Made by a program: the position numbers and the translations under genes. The notes beneath the pieces are model-generated. The model was not told the origin of the DNA. It did no database searches and worked only from the letters and a program-made list of their open reading frames with translations. Below are positions 38,163 through 47,124 of a stretch of 64,000 bases of DNA, in pieces; positions within the stretch are counted from its first letter, which is position 1, and each line of letters begins with the position of its first letter. The stretch is from Nocardioides ginsengisegetis (GTDB lineage: Bacteria; Actinomycetota; Actinomycetes; Propionibacteriales; Nocardioidaceae). The stretch lies in assembly GCF_014138045.1 (NCBI RefSeq), contig NZ_JACGXA010000001.1, positions 3,457,001 through 3,521,000 on the forward strand. The letters run 5' to 3'.

Positions 38163-39193
38163 CCCAGATCACACCTTGAGGAACCGGTCTTGTAGTCCAC
38201 GGGGATGCTCTGGCCGGCGGTGAGCCGGACCTTCGCGTGGAACTCGCAGAGGTAGAAGTTGAACCAGGAGCCGTACGCCGCGGTGCGTCCGACCTTGTTG
38301 AGCTTGATGGGCAGCACCTGCAGGGCCCGGTCGAGCTCGCCCTTGCCGCGGTCGAGGTTGCCGGCCAGCGCGTTGAGCTGCTTGACGTCCTCGACGAACG
38401 GGTCGCGGATGCCGGAGACCAGGTCGGCGGTCTGCACCGAGAGCTGGGAGATCTGGTCGAGCGAGCCGAGGATCGCCTGGCGGTCGCCCTTGAGTCCTGC
38501 CACGAAGGTGCGGAAGGTCGTGATCAGCTCGCTCAGCTGGTCGTCCCGGTCACCGATGTGGTCGAGGACCTCGTTGAGGTTGTCGACGAGGCTGCCGATG
38601 AGCTGGTCGCGGTCGGCGAGGGTCCCGGTCACCGAGGCGGTGTGGGCCAGCAGTCCCTCGAGGGTGCCGCCCTCGCCCTGGAAGACCTGGACGATCTCGT
38701 AGGAGAGCTTGTTGATGTCCTCGGGCGAGAGCGCCTGGAACAGCGGCTTGAAGCCGTTGAACAGCACGGTCAGGTCCAGGGCCGGCGAGGTCTGCGAGAC
38801 CGGGATGGTGTCGCCCTCGCCCAGGGTCGCGGTGTCGCCGATCTGGTTGTCCAGCGAGATGTAGCGCTGGCCGACCAGGTTGCGGTAGCGGATCGCGGCG
38901 TGGGTCGCCTTGCTGAGCGGCGTCTCGTCCTGGACGGTGAAGGTCACCATGGCGCGGGTCCGGTCGACGATCTCGACGTTCTTGACCACGCCGACCTTGA
39001 CGCCCGCGATGCGGATGTCGTCGCCCTTGACGACACCGGTGGCGTCGACGAACTCGGCCTTGTACTCCTTGCTCCCGCCGAAGGTGATGTTGCCGATCGT
39101 GACCACCAGGATGCCGGTCGCCAGCGTCGTGACGACGATGAAGATCAGCAGCTTGGTGAGGTCACCGGCAGTGCGCTTGTCGAGCATCTTCAT
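38159..39193 (-). CDS. mceB: Mce-family protein B
   Basis: This 344-residue subunit has a helix at about 12-33 (LLIFIVVTTLATGILVVTIG) and a MlaD domain with GDDIRIAGVKVGVVKNV and GQRYISLDN. A helical rod precedes a C-terminal block NFYLCEFHAKVRL with two Cys in the last 40 residues. Four-base overlaps link it to mceA and mceC. Confidence 0.9.
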   Translation of the reverse strand: MKMLDKRTAGDLTKLLIFIVVTTLATGILVVTIGNITFGGSKEYKAEFVDATGVVKGDDIRIAGVKVGVVKNVEIVDRTRAMVTFTVQDETPLSKATHAAIRYRNLVGQRYISLDNQIGDTATLGEGDTIPVSQTSPALDLTVLFNGFKPLFQALSPEDINKLSYEIVQVFQGEGGTLEGLLAHTASVTGTLADRDQLIGSLVDNLNEVLDHIGDRDDQLSELITTFRTFVAGLKGDRQAILGSLDQISQLSVQTADLVSGIRDPFVEDVKQLNALAGNLDRGKGELDRALQVLPIKLNKVGRTAAYGSWFNFYLCEFHAKVRLTAGQSIPVDYKTGSSRCDLG

Positions 39194-40473
39194 CGCAGCG
39201 ACACCTCCGCTCCGCGCGCCATCGGGCCGATGAGCAGGACGCCGAGGTCCGGCACGTCGTCCGCGGTGAGGCCGAGGGCCGGTCCGAGCAGGGACTTCAG
39301 CAAGTCAGACTCCTGGGAGCTGCCGACGAGGCCTGCTCCGTTGCGGTAGTAGCTGGGGGCGACACGCGAGGTGCCCTTGCCGGTCGGCTCGTCCACGCCG
39401 TCGTTGAAGTCGGGCTGGTGCCGGACCGGGTTGCTCTGCGACCACGGCGGCGAGGGCAGGTGCAGGCAGTTGGGCCCGCGGTTCTCGCCGTTGCGCGGCA
39501 CGTCGTTGGCGTTGTAGCCACGCGGCTGGTTGGGCAGCGGCTCGAGCACGATGTGCAGCGTGAAGTTGCGGAAGGCCTCGGCCTGCAGCTTGCCGGCGTT
39601 GACGATGCCGCTGGTCAGGCAGGAGAACTCCGGGGCGTACTTCGCGAACACGCGCAGCTGCTCGGAGCTGACCTTGCTCAAGCGGATCAGGTTGTCGCCG
39701 TTGTCGTCGAGGAAGCTCTTGGCCGTGTCGGAGAAGGCCGCCACGTCGGTGAACAGCGCCTTGAGCTTGACCTGCCGGTCCTCCAGCGTGGTGGTCGTCT
39801 TGATCGTGTTGCGCAGGATGTCCGCGATCTGGGGCATCGCCTGCGCGTAGGTGTCGGAGACCTGCGAGGTCAGCTTCAGGTCGTCGACGATGTCGGGGAT
39901 CTGCGGGTTGACCCGCTTGAGGTAGCTGTCGACCGTCTCGAGGTTCTTGCCGATGGTCTCGCCGCGACCCTCGAGAGCCGTGGCCATCGCGTTCAGGGTC
40001 ATGTTGAGGTCGGCCGGCTGGACCGTGCGCAGCAGCGGGTAGAGGTCGGAGAGGACCTTCTCGACCTCGATGGAGACCTGGGTGCGGGCGATGTTGGCGC
40101 CCTCGGCGATGTGGTCGGCCGCCGGCTGGTCGGGGACGACGAGGGAGACGTACTTCTCGCCGAACAGCGTCTTGGGGACGATCGAGCCGGTCACGTTGGC
40201 GGGGATGGTGTCGAGCTGGCTGGGGTAGATCCCCAGGGTCAGCACGGCGCCCTGCGCGTCGGTGTCGAACTTGAGGACCTCGCCGACGATGACGCCGCGG
40301 ATCTTCACGTCCGCGCGCGCCGGCAGCTGCAGGCCGATCGAGGACGTCTGCAGCGTGACCTCGTCGTACTTGACGAACTTCTTGCTGAAGATGCCGTAGG
40401 TCAGGTAGACGCCGCCGAGGAGCAGCACCAGGAAGACGATGCCGAGCACCTTGTGGCTGGAGGCGAGCTTCAT
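39190..40473 (-). CDS. mceA: Mce-family protein A
   Basis: This 427-residue subunit has a membrane helix (residues 10-30, VLGIVFLVLLLGGVYLTYGI) and a MlaD domain including RADVKIRGVIVGEVLKF and GEKYVSLVV. A helical rod is followed by a tail of about 120 residues with CLTSGIVNAG and CLHLPSPPW. Mce operons begin their six-gene set with this subunit. It starts seven bases after the yrbEB stop. The substrate class (sterol, fatty acid, other lipid) is not readable from sequence. Confidence 0.9.
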   Translation of the reverse strand: MKLASSHKVLGIVFLVLLLGGVYLTYGIFSKKFVKYDEVTLQTSSIGLQLPARADVKIRGVIVGEVLKFDTDAQGAVLTLGIYPSQLDTIPANVTGSIVPKTLFGEKYVSLVVPDQPAADHIAEGANIARTQVSIEVEKVLSDLYPLLRTVQPADLNMTLNAMATALEGRGETIGKNLETVDSYLKRVNPQIPDIVDDLKLTSQVSDTYAQAMPQIADILRNTIKTTTTLEDRQVKLKALFTDVAAFSDTAKSFLDDNGDNLIRLSKVSSEQLRVFAKYAPEFSCLTSGIVNAGKLQAEAFRNFTLHIVLEPLPNQPRGYNANDVPRNGENRGPNCLHLPSPPWSQSNPVRHQPDFNDGVDEPTGKGTSRVAPSYYRNGAGLVGSSQESDLLKSLLGPALGLTADDVPDLGVLLIGPMARGAEVSLR

Positions 40474-40480
40474 CGGCCGA

Positions 40481-41308
40481 TCACCCCGCCAGCCGGACGG
40501 TCGTGGTGGTGCCCCAGATGGCCATCGACAGGAAGAGGTCGATGACGTTGATCGCGACGATGCTCGTGCGGACGGCACGGCCGACGGCCACCCCCACACC
40601 AGCAGGGCCGCCCGAGGCGGTGTAGCCGTGGTAGCAGTGGATGAGGATCACGACGACCGCGAACACCAAGACCTTTCCGAAGGACCAGAGCACGTCGCCC
40701 GGAGGCAGGAACTGGTTGAAGTAGTGGTCGTAGGTGCCGGTCGACTGCCCGAAGAACTTGGTGACGGTCAGGCGCGTCGCGAAGTACGACGACAGCAGGC
40801 CCACGACGTACAGCGGGATGATCGCGATCAGGCCGCCGATGATCCGGGTGGTGACCAGGAACGGCAGCGACGGGATCGCCATGACCTCGAGCGCGTCGAC
40901 CTCCTCGGAGATCCGCATGGCGCCGAGCTGGGCCGTGAAGCCGCAGCCCACGGTGGCGGCCAGTGCGATCGCCGCGACCAGCGGCGCGATCTCGCGGGTG
41001 TTGAAGTAGGCCGAGACGAAGCCCGAGAAGGCAGCGGTGCCGATCTGGTTGAGGGCGGCGTAGCCCTGAAGACCGACCTCGGTGCCGGTGAAGAAGCACA
41101 TGGCCGTGATGACGCCGACCGTGCCGCCGATGACCGCGAGCGCGCCGGAGCCGAGGGTGACCTCGGCCAGGATGCGCAGGATCTCCTTCTTGTAGCGGCG
41201 GATCGTGCGCGGGGTCCAGCTGAGGGCCCGCACGTAGAACGCGAGCTCCTCGCCGAGGCTGTCGAGGGTCTTGAGCGGCTTGACGTAGACCGCCTTGATG
41301 TTGGCCAT
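40481..41308 (-). CDS. yrbEB: YrbE-type lipid ABC permease B
   Basis: This 275-residue MlaE-family permease has about five membrane helices. The conserved EVDALEVMAIPSLPFLVTTR coupling region is typical of YrbE proteins (EExDALxxxGxxP in MlaE), and GCGFTAQLGAMRISEE precedes it. It pairs with YrbEA as the membrane part of the Mce importer, driven by the Mkl ATPase. The genes are separated by three bases. Confidence 0.93.
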   Translation of the reverse strand: MANIKAVYVKPLKTLDSLGEELAFYVRALSWTPRTIRRYKKEILRILAEVTLGSGALAVIGGTVGVITAMCFFTGTEVGLQGYAALNQIGTAAFSGFVSAYFNTREIAPLVAAIALAATVGCGFTAQLGAMRISEEVDALEVMAIPSLPFLVTTRIIGGLIAIIPLYVVGLLSSYFATRLTVTKFFGQSTGTYDHYFNQFLPPGDVLWSFGKVLVFAVVVILIHCYHGYTASGGPAGVGVAVGRAVRTSIVAINVIDLFLSMAIWGTTTTVRLAG

Positions 41309-41311
41309 CGG

Positions 41312-42097
41312 CTAACCCGTCTTCGGTGGGACGAGCTGGAAGTAGATCGCGCTCATCACGAAGTTGACGACGAACAGGAGCATGAAGGTGATGACGACGG
41401 ACTCGTTCACCGCGTCACCGACGCCCTTCGGACCGCCGTTGGCGTTCATCCCCTTGTAGGAGGCGACGATCGCGGCGATCAGTCCGAAGACCAGGGCCTT
41501 GGCCATGCCTTGCCAGAGGTCCGGTAGCTGGGCGAGCGCTGTGAAGCTCGCTAGATAGGCGCCTGGTGTGCCGTCCTGGAGGACGACGTTGAAGACGTAG
41601 CCTCCGGCCACGCCGACGACGCTGACGAGGCCGTTGAGGAAGACCGCGACGAGCATGCAGGCCAGGACACGAGGCACGACGAGGCGCTGGATCGGGTCGA
41701 TGCCCAGCACCATCATGGCGTCGAGCTCCTCGCGGATCTTGCGGGCACCGAGGTCCGCCGCGATCGCGGAGCCACCGGCCCCGGCGATCAGCAGCGAGGT
41801 CGCGATCGGGCCCGCCTCGCGGACCACGGCGAGCACCGCCGCCGAGCCCGTGAACGACTGCGCGCCGAACTGCTTGATCAGGCCACCGACCTGGAGCGCG
41901 ATGACCGCGCCGAACGGGATCGCGACCAGGGCGGTCGGCACGATGGTGACCGACGCGATGAACCAGGCCTGCTGGAGGAACTCCCGCATCTGGAACGGTC
42001 GTCGGAACAGCCCGCGGCCGACGTCGAGACCGAAGGCGAAGAGCTTGCCTGCGGTGCCGATCGGCGCGAGTGCCCGAGAGGCGGTGAGGGTGGCCAC
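41312..42097 (-). CDS. yrbEA: YrbE-type lipid ABC permease A
   Basis: This 261-residue MlaE-family permease has five or six helices. It carries GGSAIAADLGARKIREELDA and MMVLGIDPIQRLVVPR, the MlaE signature that contacts the ATPase, and a terminal FVVNFVMSAIYFQLVPPKTG. It starts four bases after mkl, so the ATPase and both permeases head one transcript that continues into mceA-F. Confidence 0.93.
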   Translation of the reverse strand: MATLTASRALAPIGTAGKLFAFGLDVGRGLFRRPFQMREFLQQAWFIASVTIVPTALVAIPFGAVIALQVGGLIKQFGAQSFTGSAAVLAVVREAGPIATSLLIAGAGGSAIAADLGARKIREELDAMMVLGIDPIQRLVVPRVLACMLVAVFLNGLVSVVGVAGGYVFNVVLQDGTPGAYLASFTALAQLPDLWQGMAKALVFGLIAAIVASYKGMNANGGPKGVGDAVNESVVITFMLLFVVNFVMSAIYFQLVPPKTG

Positions 42098-42101
42098 GCG
42101 G

Positions 42102-43055
42102 TCAGCCGCCGATCGTCATGTTCATGTTCTGCGCGAACGAGCCCGGGGGCGGCGTCACGCCGTTCTCGCGGCACCAGGCACCCGGCTCGCGCTGGCTGCG
42201 GCGCGGGATGCCGTTGGACGGCTCCTGCTGCAGCGGGATCGGCGGCAGCGGGGGCAGCTCCTGGTCCTTCTCGGCCTCGAGCTCGTCGGCGTCCTTCTCC
42301 TCGGACATGCCGATGGGGCCGACGCGCTGGGCGTTGAGGAACTGGCGCACGACCGGCTCCTCCGAGGAGAGCAGCATCTCGCGCGGGCCGAACATGGCCA
42401 GGTGCTTGTGGTAGAGCAGGCCGATGTTGTCGGGCACCGTGCGGGCGGTGTTGATGTCGTGGGTGACGATCAGGAACGTCGCGTCGATCTGCGCGTTCAG
42501 GTCGATGATCAGCTGGTTCAGGAACGACGTGCGGACCGGGTCGAGGCCGGAGTCCGGCTCGTCGAAGAGCACGATCTCGGGGTCGAGCACCAGGGCGCGG
42601 GCCAGGCCGGCGCGCTTGCGCATGCCGCCGGAGATCTCGCCCGGGAGCTTGGTCTCGGCGCCGATGAGTCCGACGAGGTCCATCTTCTCCATGACGATGT
42701 CGCGGATCTGGGACTCGGACTTCTTGGTGTGCTCGCGCAGCGGGAAGGCGACGTTGTCGTAGAGGTTCATGGAGCCGAACATCGCGCCGTCCTGGAACAG
42801 CACGCCGAAGAGCTTGCGGATCTCGTAGAGGTCCTTCTCCGAGCAGCTCGCGATGTCGGTGCCCTCGATGATGATCGAGCCCTTGTCGGGCTTGAGCAGA
42901 CCGATCAGGGTCTTGAGGAAGACCGACTTGCCGGTGCCGGACGGGCCGAGCATCACGCAGATCTCACCCGCCGGGACGGTCAGGGTCACGTCGCCCCAGA
43001 TGAGCTGCTTGCCGAACGACTTGCTCAGGTCGTCGACCTTGATCTCCACGCCCAC
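42102..43055 (-). CDS. mkl: Mce transporter ATPase Mkl (MceG)
   Basis: This 317-residue ABC ATPase has Walker A GPSGTGKS, signature SGGMRKR, Walker B IVLFDEPDSGLDP and an H-loop in VTHDINTA. It then has a C-terminal extension of about 70 residues that is Pro-rich and typical of Mkl/MceG. GTG 43055 is preceded by GGGAG at ribosome-site distance; the in-frame ATG at 43142 is too far upstream and lacks homology. In M. tuberculosis mkl also follows rplL but is alone. Here it heads the full mce operon. Confidence 0.93.
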   Translation of the reverse strand: MGVEIKVDDLSKSFGKQLIWGDVTLTVPAGEICVMLGPSGTGKSVFLKTLIGLLKPDKGSIIIEGTDIASCSEKDLYEIRKLFGVLFQDGAMFGSMNLYDNVAFPLREHTKKSESQIRDIVMEKMDLVGLIGAETKLPGEISGGMRKRAGLARALVLDPEIVLFDEPDSGLDPVRTSFLNQLIIDLNAQIDATFLIVTHDINTARTVPDNIGLLYHKHLAMFGPREMLLSSEEPVVRQFLNAQRVGPIGMSEEKDADELEAEKDQELPPLPPIPLQQEPSNGIPRRSQREPGAWCRENGVTPPPGSFAQNMNMTIGG

Positions 43056-43315
43056 GGCGACTCTCCCTCTCCGTCGGTCGCGCTGGCACCCAGCGCGCGT
43101 CCTGCGTCCTGCTCGTATCTCCCCCGAGAAGTGGGCACACAAACCCCCGTGGGCAAAACCCCACTGGTGAGTAACAACGGATGTCCCGCGGCGAGGTTAC
43201 GCGGATATTCCCCCCGCGTCACCGGCGGGACCGTGTGGGTGATCACACGCTGGTCCAGACCGTTCCGAGCCCCACAGGCCCGGGCTCGGACACACACACT
43301 CGGGCCGAAATGGCA
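43056..43315 (-). promoter_or_regulatory. Upstream region of the mkl-mce operon
   Basis: This non-coding stretch of about 260 bases separates mkl from the rplL terminator and must hold the mce promoter. Two palindrome-like sites are visible: CGTGTG-ggtgat-CACACG at 43232-43249, and CCACTGGTGAGTAAC at 43160-43174, whose complement GTTACTCACCAGTGG resembles a TetR-type half-palindrome. A weak promoter TTGTGT-19-TACGAG lies closer to mkl on the minus strand. No reading frame with coding features was seen. Confidence 0.35.
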
Positions 43316-43352
43316 ACAGGGGCGGCCACCCGGATCGGGTGGCCGCCCCTGT
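43316..43352 (-). terminator. Terminator after rplJL
   Basis: ACAGGGGCGGCCACCC and its perfect 16-base complement enclose a five-base loop, 17 bases past the rplL stop. It is a strong intrinsic-type hairpin without a T run and should stop rplJL transcription before mkl. Confidence 0.8.
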
Positions 43353-43369
43353 CAGCGACTAGCGAGTCG

Positions 43370-43762
43370 TCACTTGACGGTGACGGTGGCGCCGGCGCCC
43401 TCGAGGGCCTCCTTGGCCTTCTCGGCAGCAGCCTTGTCGACCTTCTCGAGGATCGCCTTGGGGGCGGACTCCACCAGGTCCTTGGCCTCCTTGAGACCGA
43501 GGGAGGTGAGAGCGCGCACCTCCTTGATGACGTTGATCTTCTTGTCGCCAGCGGACTCGAGGACGACGTCGAACTCGTCCTGCTCGTCAGCGGCCTCGGC
43601 ACCGCCAGCGGCACCGCCGGCGGCGGGGGCAGCGGCAACGGCGACCGGAGCGGCAGCGGTGACGCCGAAGGTGTCCTCGAACTGCTTCACGAACTCGGAG
43701 AGCTCGATGAGGGTCATTTCCTTGAACGCGTCGAGCAGCTCGTCGGTGGTGAGCTTCGCCAT
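43370..43762 (-). CDS. rplL: Ribosomal protein bL12 (L7/L12)
   Basis: This 130-residue stalk protein has an N-terminal dimerisation domain ([20 protein letters not shown]) and an Ala/Gly hinge (about 37-58). The C-terminal factor-binding domain contains [19 protein letters not shown], where EF-Tu and EF-G dock. ATG 43762 has GGAAGGAA-type purines upstream. It lies 89 bases after rplJ in the same transcript; multiple copies assemble on L10. Confidence 0.98.
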   Translation of the reverse strand: MAKLTTDELLDAFKEMTLIELSEFVKQFEDTFGVTAAAPVAVAAAPAAGGAAGGAEAADEQDEFDVVLESAGDKKINVIKEVRALTSLGLKEAKDLVESAPKAILEKVDKAAAEKAKEALEGAGATVTVK

Positions 43763-43851
43763 GGTGGCGTTTCCTTCCATTCGGTGGCCCGCCCCTCGTG
43801 GGGAACCGGGCCGGGTTTCAGGTGGTGGGTAACCGGGGTCCGAGCTGCTGC

Positions 43852-44505
43852 TCAGGCCTCGGTGGCTTCGCCCTCGGAGGCCTCCGCAGCGGGGGCCTCG
43901 TCAGCGGGGACCTCGGCAGCGTCGTCGGACGCGGCCGGGGCCTCCTCGGCGGCGGCCGGCGTGCCGGCACCACCTGCGAGGATCGAGGGGTCCTGCTCGG
44001 CCTTCGCCTGCAGCGCACCGGCGAGCCGGGCAGCCTGGGCGATGGGGGCGTTGAGCAGGTAGACGGCCTGGGACAGGGAGGCGAGCATCGCGCCCGCCAT
44101 CTTGCCCAGGAGCACCTCGCGCGACTCGAGGTCGGCCAGCTTGGCGACCTCCTTCGCGTCGAGAGGCTTGCCGTCCAGGACGCCACCCTTGATGACCAGG
44201 GTGGGGTTGGCCTTGGCAAAGTCACGCAGACCCTTCGCCGCCTCGACCACGTCGCCGTTGATGAAGGCGATGGCGGTCGGGCCGGTGAGCAGGTCGTCGA
44301 AGCCTTCGATGCCCACCTCGGTGGCGGCGATCTTGGCCAGCGTGTTCTTGACCACGGCGTAGTTGGCGTTCGCACCGAGAGAGCGCCGCAGGTCCTGCAG
44401 CTGCTTCACGGTGAGACCGCGGTACTCGGTCAGCACAGCACCGGCGGAACCGTTGAAGGACTCAACGATCTCCGCTACGGCTGCTTGCCTGTCTGCCCGC
44501 GCCAT
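43852..44505 (-). CDS. rplJ: Ribosomal protein uL10
   Basis: This 217-residue stalk base protein has the rRNA-binding domain ([31 protein letters not shown]) and the helix that docks L12 dimers near 165-175. An Ala/Glu-rich acidic extension of about 40 residues at the C-terminus is common in actinobacteria. GGAAGGAG sits six bases before ATG 44505. Expression of rplJL is normally feedback-controlled by the L10-L12 complex on the leader. Confidence 0.98.
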   Translation of the reverse strand: MARADRQAAVAEIVESFNGSAGAVLTEYRGLTVKQLQDLRRSLGANANYAVVKNTLAKIAATEVGIEGFDDLLTGPTAIAFINGDVVEAAKGLRDFAKANPTLVIKGGVLDGKPLDAKEVAKLADLESREVLLGKMAGAMLASLSQAVYLLNAPIAQAARLAGALQAKAEQDPSILAGGAGTPAAAEEAPAASDDAAEVPADEAPAAEASEGEATEA

Positions 44506-44708
44506 GGGTCTCCTTCCGGACTGGGAGACCACCGCGGAGGCCCGGAGAACAACGAACGCCCTGAGCGCGGGCGCTCAGGGCGTGGACATCGGACCGCATG
44601 GATCCGGGTCGTGCTCTGACACCTGCGCAGGCCGTCCGCTCTTCGCGGAACCTTCGGTCGTGCTGCTGATGCGGCATGACCACCGGCGGTCTCTGGTTTC
44701 AGTCGGAA
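44506..44708 (-). promoter_or_regulatory. rplJ leader with strong hairpin (probable L10 leader)
   Basis: The transcript from the promoter at 44709-44737 has a leader of about 195 bases before rplJ. It contains ACGCCCTGAGCGC (44556-44568) and its perfect complement 44571-44583, a very stable stem-loop about 50 bases before the start codon. This is followed on the minus strand by TTCGTTGTTCT. Position and size fit the L10 leader, where L10-L12 binding represses the operon. Whether the stem acts as attenuator or structural support cannot be told. Confidence 0.6.
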
Positions 44709-44737
44709 AGACTACGGGTGCCGGGCACGCCGGCCAA
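44709..44737 (-). promoter_or_regulatory. rplJ promoter
   Basis: TTGGCC (44737-44732) and TAGTCT (44714-44709) on the minus strand are 17 bases apart. It lies in the gap after the D-2-hydroxyacid dehydrogenase gene and would drive rplJL independently of rplKA. Confidence 0.55.
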
Positions 44738-44769
44738 ATCGAGGTCCACCTCCGCCTGCTCGGGCGTGG

Positions 44770-45714
44770 TCAGCCCAGCACCCGGACCGGCTCCCCCGCT
44801 CGCCAGGCCGCGATGTCCTCGACGGCCTCGGCGAAGTAGGTGCGGTAGTTGCCCTCGGTGACGTAGCCCAGGTGGGGCGTGCCGAGCACGGTCGAAAGGG
44901 AGCGCAGGGGGTGGTCGGCGGGCAGCGGCTCCACGTCGTACACGTCGAGGCCGGCGCCGGCGATCCGCCCCGCGCGCAGCGCCTCGACCAGGGCGTCGGT
45001 GTCGACCAGGCCGGCGCGCGAGGTGTTGACGAGGTACGCCGACCGCCGCATCTCCCCCAGCTCCGCCGCGCCGATCAGGCCGCGGGTGCTCCCGGACAGC
45101 ACGAGGTGGAGCGTGACCACGTCGCTGGCCGCGAGCAGCTCGGTCAGCGACCGCGCGCGCGGCACCCCGGCCGCCCCGGCCCGCTCGTCGGTGAGGTGCG
45201 GGCTCCACGCCACGACCTCCATCCCGAAGGCACGACCGATCGCGGCGACCCGGCTGCCGATCTTGCCGAGCCCCACCACGCCGAGCGTGGCCCCGGCCAG
45301 GTCGCCGCCGAGCGTGGACTGCCACGGGCCGCCCTCCCGGAGCGCGGTCGCCTCCGGCACCACGCGGCGCACGAGCCCGAGGACCAGCGCCCAGGTGAGC
45401 TCGACCGGCGGGGTCGAGGAGGAACCGGTGCCGCAGACCGTGATCCCCCGCTCGGCGCAGGCCGCGAGGTCGATCGAGGCGTTGCGCATCCCGCTGGTCA
45501 CCACGAGCCGCAGGTCGGGCAGCCGCTCGAGCAGCTCCCGCGTCACGGGGGTCCGCTCGCGCATCACCACCACGACCTCGGCACCTGCCAGGCGCTCGAC
45601 CAGCGCGTCCCCGTCGAGGTGCTCGGTCACGGCGTCGACGTCCGCCGCCAGCGAGGACCAGTCGGCCAGGCCGCGGGCCACACCCTGGTAGTCGTCGAGG
45701 ATCACGCAGCGCAC
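44770..45714 (-). CDS. D-2-hydroxyacid dehydrogenase (NAD-dependent)
   Basis: This 314-residue enzyme has the Rossmann motif GVVGLGKIGSRVA (about 137-149). The catalytic set is an Arg in the LVNTSRAGLVD block, Glu in DVYDVEPLP and His in TPHLGYVTE. It reduces 2-oxoacids or oxidises D-2-hydroxyacids, and the substrate is not resolved (glycerate or glyoxylate-type enzymes share this layout). GTG 45714 lies six bases after TACGTT, suggesting a leaderless message, and lies within the gap after the rplA terminator. It is an insertion between rplA and rplJ relative to the basic ribosomal cluster. Confidence 0.88.
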   Translation of the reverse strand: MRCVILDDYQGVARGLADWSSLAADVDAVTEHLDGDALVERLAGAEVVVVMRERTPVTRELLERLPDLRLVVTSGMRNASIDLAACAERGITVCGTGSSSTPPVELTWALVLGLVRRVVPEATALREGGPWQSTLGGDLAGATLGVVGLGKIGSRVAAIGRAFGMEVVAWSPHLTDERAGAAGVPRARSLTELLAASDVVTLHLVLSGSTRGLIGAAELGEMRRSAYLVNTSRAGLVDTDALVEALRAGRIAGAGLDVYDVEPLPADHPLRSLSTVLGTPHLGYVTEGNYRTYFAEAVEDIAAWRAGEPVRVLG

Positions 45715-45727
45715 CCCCAGAACGTAC

Positions 45728-45761
45728 GACGCCCCGGTCACCAGGAGGTGACCGGGGCGTC
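45728..45761 (-). terminator. Terminator after rplKA
   Basis: GACGCCCCGGTCACC (45728-45742) and its perfect complement (45747-45761) enclose a four-base loop, 28 bases past the rplA stop. It is a strong 15-bp hairpin that closes the rplK-rplA transcript. Confidence 0.8.
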
Positions 45762-45788
45762 GGGTGCGCGTGGTGTGCGCGAGGTGCG

Positions 45789-46511
45789 TCAGGCCTGGGC
45801 GGCCTCGTCCTCGACCGCGATGTGCTTGGTGCGGTTGGGGTCGACCTGGACGCCGGGGCCCATGGTCGTGGAGAACGTGACCTTCTTGATGTAGCGGCCC
45901 TTGGAGCTGGCCGGCTTGAGACGCAGCACCTCGTCGAGCGCCGCGGCGTAGTTCTCCGCGAGCTGGACCTCGTCGAAGGAGGCCTTGCCGATGATGAAGT
46001 GCAGGTTGGCGTGGCGGTCGACGCGGAACTCGATCTTGCCGCCCTTGATGTCGGACACGGCCTTGGCCACGTCCGGCGTCACGGTGCCGGTCTTCGGGTT
46101 CGGCATGAGGCCGCGGGGACCGAGGACGCGGCCGAGGCGACCGACCTTGCCCATCATGTCCGGGGTCGCGACGACGGCGTCGAAGTCGAGCCAGCCGCCG
46201 GCGACCTTCTCGATCAGCTCGTCGCCACCGACGACGTCGGCGCCGGCCTCGCGGGCAGCCTCGGCCTTGTCGGCGTTCGCGAACACCAGGACCTTGGCGG
46301 TCTTGCCGGTGCCGTGCGGGAGGTTGACCGTGCCGCGGACCATCTGGTCGGCCTTGCGGGGGTCGACGCCGAGGCGCATGACGACGTCCACGGTCTCGTC
46401 GAACTTCTTCTTGCTGCTCGTCTTCGCGATCTTGATCGCGGCCAGCGGGGCGTAGAGCTCGTCCTTGTCGAACGTGTCCGCCGCCGCGCGGTAGGTCTTG
46501 CTGCGCTGCAT
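45789..46511 (-). CDS. rplA: Ribosomal protein uL1
   Basis: This 240-residue L1 stalk protein begins [20 protein letters not shown]. It contains the domain II block [21 protein letters not shown] and the rRNA-binding end GKRYIKK-like ([19 protein letters not shown]). It binds 23S helix 76-78 and E-site tRNA, and in many bacteria represses its own rplKA mRNA. It follows rplK after 79 bases. Confidence 0.98.
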   Translation of the reverse strand: MQRSKTYRAAADTFDKDELYAPLAAIKIAKTSSKKKFDETVDVVMRLGVDPRKADQMVRGTVNLPHGTGKTAKVLVFANADKAEAAREAGADVVGGDELIEKVAGGWLDFDAVVATPDMMGKVGRLGRVLGPRGLMPNPKTGTVTPDVAKAVSDIKGGKIEFRVDRHANLHFIIGKASFDEVQLAENYAAALDEVLRLKPASSKGRYIKKVTFSTTMGPGVQVDPNRTKHIAVEDEAAQA

Positions 46512-46590
46512 GGTGTTCTCGTTTCTACGAAGTGTGGTCTTCGGTGGGCCAGCGCGGCCCTGCCACGGGGTGTTGGCTGTGCGCCGGAGG

Positions 46591-47019
46591 TCAGTCGGTG
46601 GTGACGCCCATGGAGCGGGCGGTGCCCTCGACGATCTTCATCGCGGCGTCGATGTCGTTCGCGTTGAGGTCGGGGAGCTTCGTGGTGGCGATCTCGCGGA
46701 TCTGGTCCTTGGTCAGCTTGCCGACCTTCTCCTTGTGCGGGACGCCCGAACCCTTCTTGAGACCGGCGGCCTTCTTGATCAGCTCGGCGGCCGGCGGGGT
46801 CTTCGTGACGAACGTGAACGAGCGGTCCTCGTAGATGGTGATCTCGACCGGGATCACGTTGCCGCGCATGGACTCGGTCTGCGCGTTGTACGCCTTGCAG
46901 AACTCCATGATGTTCACGCCGTGCGGACCGAGGGCGGTACCGACCGGCGGGGCCGGCGTCGCGGCACCAGCCTGCAGCTGCACCTTGACCAGGGCAGCGA
47001 TCTTCTTCTTGGGAGGCAT
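46591..47019 (-). CDS. rplK: Ribosomal protein uL11
   Basis: This 142-residue protein has the N-terminal Pro-rich linker ([20 protein letters not shown]) that binds thiostrepton and factors. The C-terminal rRNA-binding domain carries [28 protein letters not shown] lies upstream of ATG 47019. With rplA it forms the classical L11 operon behind nusG. Confidence 0.98.
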   Translation of the reverse strand: MPPKKKIAALVKVQLQAGAATPAPPVGTALGPHGVNIMEFCKAYNAQTESMRGNVIPVEITIYEDRSFTFVTKTPPAAELIKKAAGLKKGSGVPHKEKVGKLTKDQIREIATTKLPDLNANDIDAAMKIVEGTARSMGVTTD

Positions 47020-47124
47020 TCTTCTCAGGATCCTTTGTGTTGTACGTCGTGGTCTTGTCGAGCTCGAGGCCGGTACGCCGACCCTTGCTCTGCCACCTGG
47101 GTGTTGCTTCGCTGGGCTTGCTGC

